This document shows, piece by piece, positions 1-9,485 of a DNA stretch of 64,000 bases. Below the pieces are notes generated by a model that was given only the letters and a program-made list of their open reading frames with translations, did not search any database and had not been told where the DNA came from. This DNA comes from Lactiplantibacillus daoliensis. Lineage in GTDB: Bacteria; Bacillota; Bacilli; Lactobacillales; Lactobacillaceae. Both the position numbers and the translations under genes were made by a program. Each line of letters opens with the position of its first letter. Positions within the stretch are counted from its first letter, which is position 1. The stretch lies in assembly GCF_005405005.1 (NCBI RefSeq), contig NZ_BJDH01000004.1, forward strand, positions 186,001 to 250,000, read 5' to 3'.

Positions 1-232
1 GATTCCATTTGCCACTGCTGATCCTTTACATGTCATTGGTTCAGGTGTAGTCGGTGCCGCCATTGCCGGTGGTTTAACTCAATTATGGCACGTCTCTGTT
101 CCTGCTCCTCATGGTGGTTTATGGGTTGCGTTACTTGCAACTAACATCTGGGGTTACGTTGGCGCAACAGTCATCGGGGCTGTGATTGCCGGAGTCATGT
201 TAGGTCTTTGGAAACCTGCTAAAAAAGCTTAA
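1..232 (+). CDS. fruA: PTS fructose transporter, EIIC C-terminal fragment (5' end outside window)
   Basis: The open frame runs from base 2 to the TAA at 230-232 and gives the last 76 residues. It opens with IPFATADP and carries two hydrophobic helices with VPAPHGGLW between them, ending in a lysine-rich cytoplasmic tail (WKPAKKA). This matches the end of the fructose-family EIIC membrane domain, which carries fructose across the membrane while it is phosphorylated. Whether IIA and IIB domains are fused upstream cannot be seen. The symbol is inferred from family resemblance and recalled gene order. Confidence 0.8.
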   Translation, partial: IPFATADPLHVIGSGVVGAAIAGGLTQLWHVSVPAPHGGLWVALLATNIWGYVGATVIGAVIAGVMLGLWKPAKKA

Positions 233-240
233 TCAAACAC

Positions 241-277
241 AAAAAGTTCTGGCCGTTGATTGGTCAGAACTTTTTTT
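241..277 (+). terminator. Rho-independent terminator after the PTS gene
   Basis: The inverted repeat AGTTCTGGCC / GGTCAGAACT, with a short GTTGATT-type loop, is followed by a run of seven T. It starts about 10 bases after the stop codon. Confidence 0.85.
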
Positions 278-348
278 ACCCAATTTTCGATCAATAGCGG
301 TCCAAGTTTGAACAAAAAACTATCCAACGCCGCAAAGATACGGGTATA

Positions 349-1710
349 ATGAAAATATTAATTTATTCATTGAAACGAGACGATTTTTTGAAATTCCAAC
401 TTCGGACACTGATGCTAACGATATTAGTTGGTAGTGCCCTCTTATTAACCGGGTGTCATCAAAACACCACTGAGAAGCTCCCACCGGTCAAAGGTCGTAA
501 TCTGACGGCCATGGTGATCAGTGATGACCACGTGATTGCCCCCAGTCTCCACGATAACGGCTCAGCCTTCGACAGCTATGCCGGAAATGACGCCGGCGCA
601 GATTTAAAATACAGTGCCACCATTTTTAAAGCGTTTATCGCTAAAGCCATTGCAACCAAGCCTGACGTTGTCATCGTCAGTGGTGATATTACTAATAATG
701 GTGAAAAAGCGAGCCATGAATACGTGGCAAGACAGCTACAACGACTGACCCAACATCGGATTCACGTATATGTCATTCCTGGGAATCACGATTTAAACAA
801 TCCCCTGACGCGTGGGTTTAAAGGCAAAAAGCAGCATGAGGTTGAGGCAATCGACGCAGCCCAGTTTAAACAAATTTACGCCAAAGCTGGCTATAATGAA
901 GCCGTTGCCCACGACAGCAACTCCTTAAGCTATCTCGTCAAGCCCAGCAAAAAGACTTGGTTTTTAATGCTGAACTCCGCGATTTACAAGAGCAACTATC
1001 AACAAGGCAGCTCCACAGTCGGTGGCGGCTTACCAGACGGCACCTTGGATTGGGTTGCCAAAATTGGCCGAGAAGCTAAAAAACAACACGCCATCCTGAT
1101 TCCAGTCCTGCATCATAATACGATGAATCACACGATGATCAACCAAGGTTACACGATTGGTTACGCCGATCAAGTCCGCGATGTTTTTAGTAAAGCAAAC
1201 GTTAAATTAACACTCAGTGGTCACATTCATGCCCAGAGTATCAAACATAAAACCGTGAATGGCAAAGAACTAACTGATATTGCCAGTGGCGCATTAATTT
1301 TAGGCGAACATTACTACGGGACACTCACCCTTGATCAACAAACGGGAAAAGCCCAGTATCACGCCACATCATTAAATGTCAGCGCCTATATTCAGCAACA
1401 TCAAGGTGTTAAAGCTGCTAAAGCTTACCAAAAATATGACCACGATGTGCTATACGCCTCCGGTTACAACGCTGCCCTCAGTTCACTCTATGAGGACCGG
1501 GATGAAACGCAGTACTCGACTAAAAAGATGAAAACTCTCGCAACTGGTATGGGCGAGGCTAACATTGCGATGTTCCGCGGCACCCCTGTAAAACAAACTC
1601 CGGCCGTCCTCGCTTGGGAACAGTTACCAGATTCGGTTCGGCTGAAAGAATTTATTCTCAAAACTAAAAATTTACATGGCAATTTACAATGGTCTGGGGC
1701 TGTCCGTTAG
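349..1710 (+). CDS. Calcineurin-like metallophosphoesterase, probable lipoprotein
   Basis: All the dimetal phosphoesterase signatures are present: SDDH near the N terminus, VVSGDITNNG, GNHD, a HHN block and SGHIHA. These bind two divalent metals and hydrolyse phosphoesters; the substrate is unknown. The N terminus has a hydrophobic segment ending in the lipobox LLTGC, so the protein is probably lipid-anchored outside the cell. The start is uncertain. ATG 349 overlaps a TATAAT hexamer (345-350), while TTG 388 gives a compact lipoprotein signal beginning MKFQLRT and may be the real start. A bidirectional terminator separates it from uvrC. Confidence 0.8.
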   Translation: MKILIYSLKRDDFLKFQLRTLMLTILVGSALLLTGCHQNTTEKLPPVKGRNLTAMVISDDHVIAPSLHDNGSAFDSYAGNDAGADLKYSATIFKAFIAKAIATKPDVVIVSGDITNNGEKASHEYVARQLQRLTQHRIHVYVIPGNHDLNNPLTRGFKGKKQHEVEAIDAAQFKQIYAKAGYNEAVAHDSNSLSYLVKPSKKTWFLMLNSAIYKSNYQQGSSTVGGGLPDGTLDWVAKIGREAKKQHAILIPVLHHNTMNHTMINQGYTIGYADQVRDVFSKANVKLTLSGHIHAQSIKHKTVNGKELTDIASGALILGEHYYGTLTLDQQTGKAQYHATSLNVSAYIQQHQGVKAAKAYQKYDHDVLYASGYNAALSSLYEDRDETQYSTKKMKTLATGMGEANIAMFRGTPVKQTPAVLAWEQLPDSVRLKEFILKTKNLHGNLQWSGAVR

Positions 1711-1731
1711 TGACAACCATCAGCAGACGTC

Positions 1732-1778
1732 AAAAGCGCGGTTACGACTCACAATTTGAGTCATAACCGCGCTTTTTT
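1732..1778. terminator. Bidirectional terminator between phosphoesterase and uvrC
   Basis: A long perfect or near-perfect stem, AAAAGCGCGGTTA.GACTC with its complement, is flanked by A and T runs on both sides. It can end transcripts of the convergent genes on either strand. Confidence 0.88.
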
Positions 1779-1790
1779 GGTTCAAATTTT

Positions 1791-3605
1791 TTATGTGGCA
1801 CCTTTTTGATAATGTTTCGGCGTCACGCCACCACCAGCGAGTGAAAACTTAATGGTTTGCGCGACGGCTTTCGAAACACCCAATTTTTGAATTTCTTCAA
1901 TCGGTGCGCCGGCAATCTTTGGCATTGAGCCAAACTTTCGTAACAACTTATTGCGTGTTTTCGGCCCAACACCCGGAATTTCATCTAAGCGAGAACTCAA
2001 CGAATGCTTGGTGTGTACCTGGCGATGGAAAGTAATCGCAAACCGGTGAACTTCATCTTGAATCCGTTGTAGCAAATAAAAGCCTTGGCTCTTAGGATCT
2101 AGATTGAGATGCGCATCGCCTGCCGAAGCCAACAAGTCCGCAGTCTTATGATGATCGTTCTTAACCATTGCCGCAACTGGCGTGGATAGGCCTAATTCGT
2201 TTTCTAAGACATCCTTAGCTGCATCCAACTGAATGTCCCCACCATCCATCAGAATCAAATCAGGCATGGCCGCATGCTCTTTCAGCAAACGAGTGTAACG
2301 ACGACGAATAACTTCCCGCGTCGAGGCAGCTTCATCGGCGTGGTCAACGGTTCGCAATTTATATTTTCGATAAAGTTTTTTATTCGGTTGACCGTCCGTA
2401 AAGACGACCATCGCTGAAACCAAATCGGAGCCTTGAATATGCGAGTGGTCAAACGCTTCAATCTTATGACCGGCTGGCAACCCCAGTGCATCCGTGATTT
2501 CCTTCATCGCACCCGTCGTCTTACGTTCATCCATCTCAAGTAAGCGGAACTTCTCTTCCAACACGATGCGTGCGTTCTTTTCGGCTAAATCAAGTAATTC
2601 ACGTTTCTGCCCGCGTTGCGGCGTACGCACTGGAATTCCAAGAATATCACTCAAAACGGCCTTATCCATCCCCGCAGGGACTAAGACTTCCCGCGGTAAA
2701 ACGTTATTCTTACGATTATAAAATTGTAAAATAAAACTCGTCATTTCTTCGGGCGCGGTAGAAACAATTGGAAATAGCCGTTTTTCACGCTTCATCAACC
2801 GCGCTTGGCGGATAAAGAAGACCTGAATCGATAACCAGCCCTTATCCAAGTAAAAGTTGAATAAGTCCCGCGGCGTATTATCATTTGAAATAATTTTTTG
2901 CTTTTCAACGGTCATTTCAATATAAGTCAATTGATCACGAATTTCAGCCGCCCGTTCAAACTCCAACTCAGCAGCGGCTTTGGTCATCCGTTGATTCAAT
3001 TGCTTTTTGACCGTTTCAACGTGACCGTTCAGGAAAGACTTGATGCGTTTGATCTGCGCGTCATATTCTGCCACCGGAACTGTCTTGAAACACGCCCCCA
3101 AACACTGGCCCATATGATAGTACAAGCACGGCCGTTTCTGGAACCCATTACAACGACGTAAGGGATAAACCTTTTGAATAAAGTTAACCGTTTCTTGAGC
3201 AGCATACACGTTTGGATACGGACCAAAATAATAGCCACCGTCTTTGCGGACATCACTGACAATCAAGATTTGCGGGTCACGTTCGTTGGTAATCTTAATG
3301 TACGGATAGCCAGTGCCCTTTTTTAATTTGATATTGAAATAAGGCTGGTGTTTCTGAATCAATGTGATTTCTAACAGGAAAGCTTCCTTATCTGTTGAGG
3401 TCACGATAAATTCAAAATCTCTGATTTCCGAGACTAAGCGGGCCGTTTTACCGGTGTGGCTACTCTTAAAGTATGACCGCACGCGATTTTTCAGATTCTT
3501 CGCTTTCCCCACATAAATAATCTGACTGTTGAGATTTTTCATCAAATAACAGCCAGGTAGATCTGGTAATAGCGAAAGTTTATGTTCAATGTGAGCCGAG
3601 GCCAT
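1791..3605 (-). CDS. uvrC: Excinuclease ABC subunit C
   Basis: UvrC makes the two incisions flanking DNA lesions in nucleotide excision repair, recruited by UvrB. The 604-aa length is normal for the family. Visible parts: an N-terminal GIY-YIG nuclease domain (GCYLMKN, IIYVGKAKNLKNRV at about residues 18-45), a UVR motif near residues 205-240, the RNase H-like second nuclease region with DHSHIQGSD and LILMDGG, and C-terminal helix-hairpin-helix motifs (IPGVGPKTRNKLL). It is transcribed alone on the minus strand and ends at a shared terminator. Confidence 0.97.
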   Translation of the reverse strand: MASAHIEHKLSLLPDLPGCYLMKNLNSQIIYVGKAKNLKNRVRSYFKSSHTGKTARLVSEIRDFEFIVTSTDKEAFLLEITLIQKHQPYFNIKLKKGTGYPYIKITNERDPQILIVSDVRKDGGYYFGPYPNVYAAQETVNFIQKVYPLRRCNGFQKRPCLYYHMGQCLGACFKTVPVAEYDAQIKRIKSFLNGHVETVKKQLNQRMTKAAAELEFERAAEIRDQLTYIEMTVEKQKIISNDNTPRDLFNFYLDKGWLSIQVFFIRQARLMKREKRLFPIVSTAPEEMTSFILQFYNRKNNVLPREVLVPAGMDKAVLSDILGIPVRTPQRGQKRELLDLAEKNARIVLEEKFRLLEMDERKTTGAMKEITDALGLPAGHKIEAFDHSHIQGSDLVSAMVVFTDGQPNKKLYRKYKLRTVDHADEAASTREVIRRRYTRLLKEHAAMPDLILMDGGDIQLDAAKDVLENELGLSTPVAAMVKNDHHKTADLLASAGDAHLNLDPKSQGFYLLQRIQDEVHRFAITFHRQVHTKHSLSSRLDEIPGVGPKTRNKLLRKFGSMPKIAGAPIEEIQKLGVSKAVAQTIKFSLAGGGVTPKHYQKGAT

Positions 3606-3685
3606 CTAACCCCTCCTTACTTTAATTCAGCGTTAATAGTATACCGCCAACACCCTAGTGACGACAAGCAATCCGCCCACGACAT

Positions 3686-3713
3686 ACAAAAGGCCGAGCA
3701 ATTACGCTCGGCC
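3686..3713 (-). terminator. Terminator of the glutamine ABC operon
   Basis: On the minus strand, GGCCGAGC / GCTCGGCC with loop GTAATT is followed by TTTTGT. It lies just past the ATPase stop codon. Confidence 0.82.
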
Positions 3714-3720
3714 AAGGAGA

Positions 3721-4461
3721 TTACATCAAAATTTTAGATAAGAAATCTTTGGCCCGTTCCGTTTCCGGATGAGCAAAGAAGTTTTCAGGCGTATTGTTTT
3801 CTTGAATATAGCCATCCGCCATGAACCAGATACGGTCACCTACGGACTTGGCAAAGCCCATTTCATGAGTGACCACGACCATCGTCATGCCTTCTTTAGC
3901 CAATTCTTGCATAACGTTCAAGACTTCGCCGACCATTTCAGGATCCAAAGCAGAAGTTGGTTCATCAAATAACATCACTTTGGGATCCATTGCTAACGCT
4001 CGCGCGATGGCAACCCGCTGTGCCTGCCCACCAGACAAACTCGTCGGGAAAGCATCTGCATGGTCGTCTAAGCCGACCCGTTGTAGTAGTTCGTGAGCCC
4101 GTTTCGTCGCCGCAGCGTCGTCGGTCCCTTTAACTTTCATTGGTGCCAATTTAATGTTCTCTAAAACGGTCATATTTGGGAATAAATTGAAGCCTTGGAA
4201 CACCATCCCCATTTTTTCCCGTAAGGAGTTCACACTTTTAGTATCCAAGGTCGTTAAATCTTGGCCCTCAAAAGCGACTTTCCCGCTCGTTGGGGTTTCC
4301 AATAAATTCAAGCAACGTAAGAAGGTACTCTTACCACCACCGGAAGGTCCGATGACAACGATTACTTGGCCAGGTTCGACCTTTTCGGTAATATCTTTTA
4401 ACACTTCATTGTCGCCGAAGCTCTTTGCTAAAGCTTCAACTTCGATTACTGGTTTAGTCAT
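3721..4461 (-). CDS. glnQ: Polar amino acid (glutamine-type) ABC transporter ATP-binding protein
   Basis: This is a 246-aa ABC ATPase of the polar amino acid uptake class. It has Walker [10 protein letters not shown], the Q-loop region FQGFNLFPN, signature LSGGQAQR, Walker [14 protein letters not shown] and an H-loop histidine (VVVTHEMG). Its start overlaps the end of the upstream permease gene by 8 bases, so the two are translationally coupled. It supplies the energy for the fused binding-protein/permease. Glutamine as substrate is a family-level inference; another polar amino acid is possible. Confidence 0.93.
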   Translation of the reverse strand: MTKPVIEVEALAKSFGDNEVLKDITEKVEPGQVIVVIGPSGGGKSTFLRCLNLLETPTSGKVAFEGQDLTTLDTKSVNSLREKMGMVFQGFNLFPNMTVLENIKLAPMKVKGTDDAAATKRAHELLQRVGLDDHADAFPTSLSGGQAQRVAIARALAMDPKVMLFDEPTSALDPEMVGEVLNVMQELAKEGMTMVVVTHEMGFAKSVGDRIWFMADGYIQENNTPENFFAHPETERAKDFLSKILM

Positions 4462-5932
4462 GTTGCATCTTCCTTTCGAAGTAGTTCAAAATCCGAGAAG
4501 CCGTAAAGGTCAAGATGAAGTATAAGACCATGATGACCACGATTGGGGCAACCCCCCGGTAAGTGTCAGAACGGACAATATTACTTTGATAGATCAATTC
4601 AGTGACCCCGATGATCGAAACAATTGAACTATCCTTGATCAAAGTAATAAATTCGTTACCCAGTGATGGCCAGATATTTTTCAGGGCTTGTGGTAAAACA
4701 ACATAACGCATGGTCTTACCGTTTGACATTCCTAAGCTACGAGCAGCTTCCGTTTGACCATCATCGACAGAATTGATCCCGCCACGAATATATTCGGCAA
4801 CATACGCACCAGAGTTCAAGGAAATCGCAATAATCCCAGAAGTTAAGGCCGGTAAGTTCACGAAGAGACCTAAACCAAAGTAGACGAACATGACTTGAAC
4901 CATCATTGGGGTCCCACGAATAAATTCAACATAGGCAGTGGCTAACCAACGTAAAGCCGTTTTTAGCACGCCACCCTTGGCCATCCGTGCTAAGGCCAAG
5001 ATAATCCCGATAATGAAACCGAAGAAAACGGAACAAACGGTAATAATTAACGTATATTCAATCCCGGTTAAGAAGGCTTTCCAATAGTGCCCCATTGAAG
5101 TATTGACGGTGTTCGTCTTCAAATACTTCCCAGCAGCTGGCAAATAGTCTTTTTTAACCAATTTATCTTTTTTAATCTGATCAACAGTCACATTAACTTT
5201 GTTGACTAGGCTCGTTGAGCCTTTCCGGAACGCAATTGCTGAACTAGTTGCGGAAGAACTCATGTTAAAGTCTGAAGGAATCATGGCTAATTGCTTATTA
5301 TTTGAAACATAGGCTTCAGCAGAAGGCTTTTCCATCGCAACCCCGTCTAATTTGTGGCTTTGTAAGGCCAAAATTAAGTCAGATTGAGAAGTCATCCCTT
5401 TAACACTCGTGTTCTTAGTCTGTTTCTTCGCAGCGTTGTATTGTGTGGTCCCAGTTTGGGCGCCCAACGTCCCGCCACTGAATGAATCTTTATTCTTGTA
5501 CTTCGCAGTATCGGTCTTATTGATGACGATATCATACCCACCTTGATAGTAAGTGTGCGTGAAATCAACATTTTTCCGACGTGCGGGGGTTGGGTTCATC
5601 CCAGAAATGATCATATCGACCTTCCCAGTCTGTAACGCAACCAGCAAGGAATCAAAGGACATTGACTTGATCTTCAGCTTAACGCCTAAATCTTTAGCGA
5701 CCTTTTTCCCAATTTTGACATCCATCCCAACGACGGTACTTTTACCGTTAACCGTAGCTTGGAATTCATAAGGTGGATAATCAGGTGAAGTCCCCATGAC
5801 CAAGACACCTTTTTTCTGAATCTTCTCTAGTGAGTCATCGGTCGCGGCTTGTGCGTGTTGCGTACTCATTGGTACGACTAACATGAACAAGGCAACGATC
5901 ATGGCTAGCAGCAACCCATATTTTTTCTTCAT
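4454..5932 (-). CDS. Amino acid ABC transporter, fused substrate-binding protein and permease
   Basis: This 492-aa fusion has a signal-like helix (about residues 3-30), one periplasmic-type solute-binding domain (about 35-275, with [12 protein letters not shown] and [13 protein letters not shown]) and a C-terminal permease domain. The permease carries the ABC contact motif EAARSLGMS near residue 405. Members of this fusion class take up glutamine or glutamate. ATG 5932 is preferred because AAGGAG lies 7 bases upstream; a TTG at 5938 is too close. The gene forms an operon with the ATPase. The promoter region carries repeated TTTATGCA boxes. Confidence 0.92.
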   Translation of the reverse strand: MKKKYGLLLAMIVALFMLVVPMSTQHAQAATDDSLEKIQKKGVLVMGTSPDYPPYEFQATVNGKSTVVGMDVKIGKKVAKDLGVKLKIKSMSFDSLLVALQTGKVDMIISGMNPTPARRKNVDFTHTYYQGGYDIVINKTDTAKYKNKDSFSGGTLGAQTGTTQYNAAKKQTKNTSVKGMTSQSDLILALQSHKLDGVAMEKPSAEAYVSNNKQLAMIPSDFNMSSSATSSAIAFRKGSTSLVNKVNVTVDQIKKDKLVKKDYLPAAGKYLKTNTVNTSMGHYWKAFLTGIEYTLIITVCSVFFGFIIGIILALARMAKGGVLKTALRWLATAYVEFIRGTPMMVQVMFVYFGLGLFVNLPALTSGIIAISLNSGAYVAEYIRGGINSVDDGQTEAARSLGMSNGKTMRYVVLPQALKNIWPSLGNEFITLIKDSSIVSIIGVTELIYQSNIVRSDTYRGVAPIVVIMVLYFILTFTASRILNYFERKMQHD

Positions 5933-5966
5933 AAGCAATCTCCTTGTTTTCTTTTTACAAGAACAA

Positions 5967-5995
5967 AGTATATACGCAAATGATTATTTATGCAA
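5967..5995 (-). promoter_or_regulatory. Promoter of the glutamine ABC operon
   Basis: On the minus strand, -35 TTGCAT and -10 TATACT are separated by 17 bases, about 35 bases upstream of the fusion gene start. The -35 overlaps the first TTTATGCA repeat, suggesting repression. Confidence 0.75.
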
Positions 5996-6044
5996 GTATT
6001 TTTGGAAAATTCTTTATTTTATGCATTAATTAACCATTTATGCA
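5987..6044. repeat. Three direct TTTATGCA boxes upstream of the ABC operon
   Basis: The octamer TTTATGCA occurs at 5987-5994, 6018-6025 and 6037-6044, all in the same orientation. On the minus strand the first reads TGCATAAATAATCA, close to the ArgR-type box TGNATWWWWATNCA with one mismatch. Spacing and overlap with the -35 suggest an operator. The regulator is not identified. Confidence 0.5.
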
Positions 6045-6081
6045 GCTTTCCCGACGTTCTAATTGCATAAAAGACGAATAA

Positions 6082-6110
6082 CTGACAAATCTGCCAAAAT
6101 TTGCTATGAT
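6082..6110 (+). promoter_or_regulatory. Promoter of the 55-aa protein gene
   Basis: CTGACA and TATGAT are separated by 17 bases, with an extended -10 TG element (TGCTATGAT). It lies 26 bases upstream of the small gene. Confidence 0.72.
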
Positions 6111-6136
6111 AAGACAGAATTGAAAGGAATGATTGC

Positions 6137-6304
6137 ATGAGCTTAAAAGTCCAACGTCAAGATAACTTAGATAAACTATTCGATAAATTTGCGATTGGTC
6201 CCGATGATAAGGATAAGCTAAGCACCAAAGCCATCCAAGAAACCATTGATGAACATGCCAAACGTAAAACGGACGAACCTAAAACCAAAGACGCCAAAAA
6301 ATAG
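6137..6304 (+). CDS. Small conserved-looking protein, 55 aa (SPJ_0845-like)
   Basis: ATG 6137 is preceded by GAAAGGAATG, a good ribosome-binding site, and by a strong promoter. The frame ends in a terminator. The product is highly charged: it starts MSLKVQRQDNLDKLFDKFA and has a lysine-rich tail (KTKDAKK). There is no membrane segment. The pattern resembles a short uncharacterised Lactobacillales family annotated SPJ_0845; this is from memory and tentative. Function is unknown. Confidence 0.7.
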   Translation: MSLKVQRQDNLDKLFDKFAIGPDDKDKLSTKAIQETIDEHAKRKTDEPKTKDAKK

Positions 6305-6306
6305 TC

Positions 6307-6346
6307 AAAAAAATCACGCTTTCCAGTCATTGGGAAGCGTGATTTT
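6307..6346. terminator. Bidirectional terminator
   Basis: The stem AAATCACGCTTTCC / GGGAAGCGTGATTT has A and T runs on both sides. It sits between the convergent 55-aa gene and the HesB-like gene. Confidence 0.83.
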
Positions 6347-6355
6347 GCGTTTTAA

Positions 6356-6766
6356 TTAACAAATTTTAGTGCCGATGGTGGCCATCTTTTCACGTAACTC
6401 TGCTTCAGTCTCAGGACTGACGTCACGCCAGTCAACCACAGATAGTGCGCCATCCAACATTCCACTGTCATCTTTCAGAGCTAAGCCACTGTGCCAACGA
6501 GAAATGTTTAATCCACGACCTAAAAAGTCTTCGTCAGCAGGTGCGGTTGCCATCTCGTAACCAGCATTATTCTCTAATGGAATCGTATATGCCGGATCAG
6601 CAGCCTTCAAAATGACTAATTGGAATTTATTACCGATTGCACAGCTACCGCCGAGACTCGAATACTTGTTAGAACCATCGTCAGTGGTTAAAATCACCCG
6701 ACTACCAGCCGGAATCTTATTAGCCAAATACGCTTGTGCATCATCTTTAATATTAATTTTCATCAT
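6356..6766 (-). CDS. HesB-like/iron-sulfur cluster biosynthesis family protein
   Basis: This 136-aa protein fits the HesB-like domain found in many lactobacilli (short beta-rich fold, GSRVILTTDDG, SLGGSCAIGNKFQL). True A-type Fe-S carriers have one Cys plus a C-terminal CxC. Here I see one Cys in the GGSC loop and one as the very last residue (TKIC), so cluster transfer is doubtful. AAAGGGTG precedes ATGATG; either ATG could start. It is monocistronic, with its own terminator. The biochemical role is not known. Confidence 0.7.
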   Translation of the reverse strand: MMKINIKDDAQAYLANKIPAGSRVILTTDDGSNKYSSLGGSCAIGNKFQLVILKAADPAYTIPLENNAGYEMATAPADEDFLGRGLNISRWHSGLALKDDSGMLDGALSVVDWRDVSPETEAELREKMATIGTKIC

Positions 6767-6958
6767 TCAACACCCTTTCAGTGTGCCTAATTAAGTTGTG
6801 TACAACTCTTTTACCTTCTTTAATATAACGCAGGCCATCACACAATGCAATCAAAGTGCTTACTAAAAATCAGTTAAAGCTCAACCGTTGAAAGTTCCCG
6901 AACGAGTGCCACTGCGATGATACTGACATGTTAGGCTAAATTCAGCGGGCCGACAGTC

Positions 6959-6994
6959 AAAAAAACGAGTCCCAGCATGCTGCTAGAACTCGTT
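6959..6994 (-). terminator. Terminator of the engB-MazG-like transcript
   Basis: On the minus strand, AACGAGT pairs with ACTCGTT around an AGCAGCATGCTG inner palindrome, followed by seven T. Confidence 0.85.
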
Positions 6995-7001
6995 AACAAC
7001 C

Positions 7002-7298
7002 CTATTTTGCATTTTTATCAGTGGGATACTTTTGATTCAATTTGGCAATATTTTGTTTGGCAACTTCATCAAAAGGAATATCTGCCCATTCAGCTACCTG
7101 GGAAAGGTACCAGAGCACATCACCCATCTGTTTCGTCAATTGGTCTTTATTTAAACTTTCCCCATGAAAAGTATACTTTTTAACCAAATCGACAACCTGC
7201 CCAGTTTCTGAGGCCAAGCCCAACGATAAATTCGTTAACACTTGTTCATTGCCGTACAGCGTCCGATTCGCTAAAGATTGATAGTCATTAAATTCCAA
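7002..7298 (-). CDS. MazG-like nucleotide pyrophosphohydrolase
   Basis: The 98-aa protein has the MazG helical signature: an acidic helix LGLASETGQVVDLVKK followed by MGDVLWYLSQVAEW. The acidic residues coordinate Mg2+ for hydrolysis of NTPs to NMP and pyrophosphate, usually for house-cleaning. The frame is open further upstream, but TTG 7298 is the best start. It has GGGGG 9 bases upstream, and it lies two bases after the engB stop, so it is coupled to engB. Confidence 0.82.
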   Translation of the reverse strand: MEFNDYQSLANRTLYGNEQVLTNLSLGLASETGQVVDLVKKYTFHGESLNKDQLTKQMGDVLWYLSQVAEWADIPFDEVAKQNIAKLNQKYPTDKNAK

Positions 7299-7300
7299 GG

Positions 7301-7894
7301 TTATTTGCCCCCTACAGTATGTGCTTCGATCCAGTCCCAAATAGCGTCTTTTCCCGCCTTAGTCTTCGCTGAAAACGGAATAAAGTCATCACCGGCTTGG
7401 AAATTCAAAGTTTTCTTAATCAAGCTCTCTTGCTTGTTCCACTTACCACGCGCAATTTTATCACTCTTAGTGGCAACCACGAGTAACGGCATCTTATAAT
7501 AATGCATCCACTCATACATCGTCACATCATCTTTAGTCGGTGCATGGCGGGCATCAACCAAAATAATCACACCACGTAAGGTACTCCGGTTCGTCAAATA
7601 AGTTTCAATCATCTGACCAAACTTTTCCCGATCTTTCTTCGAAACTTTTGCGTAACCATATCCTGGCACGTCGACAAAATATAACTGATCTTCAACCTTG
7701 TAAAAATTTAACGTTTGCGTTTTCCCAGGTTGACTTGACGTCCGCGCATAGCTATTGCGGTTGATCAACACATTAATCAAAGACGACTTACCAACATTCG
7801 AACGACCGGACAATGCCACTTCGGGATAACCGGTGGTGGGATATTGGCTGGTCGCCACGGCACTCATGACCAGTTCTACGTTATGCACTTCCAT
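7301..7894 (-). CDS. engB: Ribosome biogenesis GTPase EngB/YsxC
   Basis: EngB is an essential GTPase in late 50S ribosome assembly. Motifs: G1 [10 protein letters not shown]2/switch I region [10 protein letters not shown]3 DVPGYG, G4 TKSDK and G5 SAKT. ATG 7894 has GAGGAG 9 bases upstream and gives 197 aa, the usual family length; the frame extends 12 codons further but without a suitable site. It lies downstream of clpX, an arrangement also seen in Bacillus (clpX-lon-engB). Confidence 0.95.
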   Translation of the reverse strand: MEVHNVELVMSAVATSQYPTTGYPEVALSGRSNVGKSSLINVLINRNSYARTSSQPGKTQTLNFYKVEDQLYFVDVPGYGYAKVSKKDREKFGQMIETYLTNRSTLRGVIILVDARHAPTKDDVTMYEWMHYYKMPLLVVATKSDKIARGKWNKQESLIKKTLNFQAGDDFIPFSAKTKAGKDAIWDWIEAHTVGGK

Positions 7895-7994
7895 CGAAAA
7901 TAACTCCTCTACCAAATAGTCTTTACCCATTCTAACACAATTTCAGGCGGCGATTGGTCTAGTTTAACGGCCAAAATTTAGCCTTGACAATAGT

Positions 7995-8029
7995 CAAGAC
8001 CGCGATAAGCAACGCCCATCGCGGTCTTG
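7995..8029 (-). terminator. 12-bp perfect hairpin between clpX and engB
   Basis: CAAGACCGCGAT and ATCGCGGTCTTG are separated by 11 bases. There is no T run on the minus-strand exit side, so this may be an attenuator or RNA-processing hairpin rather than a full terminator. Confidence 0.5.
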
Positions 8030-8057
8030 AAATTAGACTCAATTAAATTTTAATTTT

Positions 8058-9320
8058 TTATGAGGCTTTTTGATCTTCTAAAACCAATTCTGGTTCTGAA
8101 TGATCTTCAACCGTTGCTTTATTGATAATCACCTTTTTAACGTCTTTACGACTTGGGATATCAAACATGATGTCGCGCATGGTATCTTCAATAATCGAGC
8201 GTAACCCACGAGCCCCAGTGTTTCGAGACAAGGCTTCACGAGCAATCGCCCGCAATGCGTCGTCATTAAAGTCAAGTTCAGCACCATCAAGTGCAATCAA
8301 GCGTTGATATTGCTTAACTAAAGCATTCTTTGGTTCTGTTAAAATGCGAACCAAGTCATCCTCCGTCAAACGTTCAAGCGCCGTCAAGATTGGCAACCGT
8401 CCGATAAATTCAGGAATCAACCCAAATTGAAGCAAATCTTCTGGGACAACTTGTTGCATGATACTCTTGGTGTCGTCTAAAATGGCATTTTTACCGTCAG
8501 TATCGTTACCAAAGCCAATCGTCTTATCGCCTAAGCGACGTTTAACGATCTCTTCAATACCATCAAAAGCCCCACCAACGATGAATAAAATGTTGGTCGT
8601 GTCAATTTGAATGAATTCTTGTTGTGGATGCTTCCGGCCGCCCTGCGGTGGCACGTTGGCAATTGTGCCTTCCAAGATCTTCAAAAGGGCTTGTTGAACC
8701 CCTTCACCGGAAACGTCTCGTGTAATTGAAACATTTTCACTCTTCTTAGCAATCTTATCAATTTCATCAATGTAGATAATGCCTTTTTCAGCACGTTCAA
8801 CGTCATAGTCAGCATTTTGCAATAACTTCAATAAGATATTTTCAACGTCTTCACCAACATAACCAGCTTCAGTTAATGTGGTTGCATCAGCAATGGCAAA
8901 CGGAACGTCCAAGATACGGGCTAAGCTTTGTGCCAAGAACGTTTTCCCTGAACCAGTTGGTCCAACTAAACTAATGTTACTCTTTTGCAATTCAGGACCA
9001 TCTGAATCCTTATCACTATCTTCCATCGCTTTAACACGCTTGTAGTGATTGTAGACCGCCACAGAGAGCGTCCGTTTAGCTTCATTTTGACCGATAACAT
9101 ATTGGTCTAATTCGTCAACAATTTCCTTTGGTGTTGGAATATCTGTCAATTCATGTGATTGTTCTTCACTGAATTCTTCATCGATAATTTCTTTACATAA
9201 ATCGATACATTCATTACAGATATACACGCCGGGGCCGGCGACAATTTTTTTAACTTGATCTTGTGACTTCCCACAAAATGAACAGTTAACTGGGCCGTTT
9301 GTCTCGGTATTTTCAAACAT
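8058..9320 (-). CDS. clpX: ATP-dependent Clp protease ATP-binding subunit ClpX
   Basis: ClpX unfolds substrates and feeds them to ClpP. The 420-aa protein starts with the C4 zinc-binding domain ([14 protein letters not shown]), followed by Walker A GPTGSGKT, Walker [10 protein letters not shown], an IGF-type loop (TIGFGN) for ClpP docking, and the sensor motif GARGLR. It lies directly downstream of tig, a gene order widely conserved in Firmicutes, but a terminator separates them here. No CtsR box was seen upstream. Confidence 0.97.
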   Translation of the reverse strand: MFENTETNGPVNCSFCGKSQDQVKKIVAGPGVYICNECIDLCKEIIDEEFSEEQSHELTDIPTPKEIVDELDQYVIGQNEAKRTLSVAVYNHYKRVKAMEDSDKDSDGPELQKSNISLVGPTGSGKTFLAQSLARILDVPFAIADATTLTEAGYVGEDVENILLKLLQNADYDVERAEKGIIYIDEIDKIAKKSENVSITRDVSGEGVQQALLKILEGTIANVPPQGGRKHPQQEFIQIDTTNILFIVGGAFDGIEEIVKRRLGDKTIGFGNDTDGKNAILDDTKSIMQQVVPEDLLQFGLIPEFIGRLPILTALERLTEDDLVRILTEPKNALVKQYQRLIALDGAELDFNDDALRAIAREALSRNTGARGLRSIIEDTMRDIMFDIPSRKDVKKVIINKATVEDHSEPELVLEDQKAS

Positions 9321-9485
9321 TCATTCTCACCTCATCGATGTATTTACATGGATTAATCATAACAGAAAATCAGGCCTAAAACCACCTATGGCCTTGTTAT
9401 CTACGTCCATTACTATAACATGTGTCTTTGAAAACCCGAAATGATTTGTCTATAAACTTACCAACCATTGTGACAATCACATCGG

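Noticed and set aside
3606-3685. Possible additional regulatory RNA between uvrC and the glutamine ABC operon
   Set aside because: The stretch is short, has no conserved motif and includes only the uvrC upstream region.
5553-5771. 72-codon plus-strand frame within the ABC fusion gene
   Set aside because: It is a reverse-strand shadow of a strongly conserved coding region.
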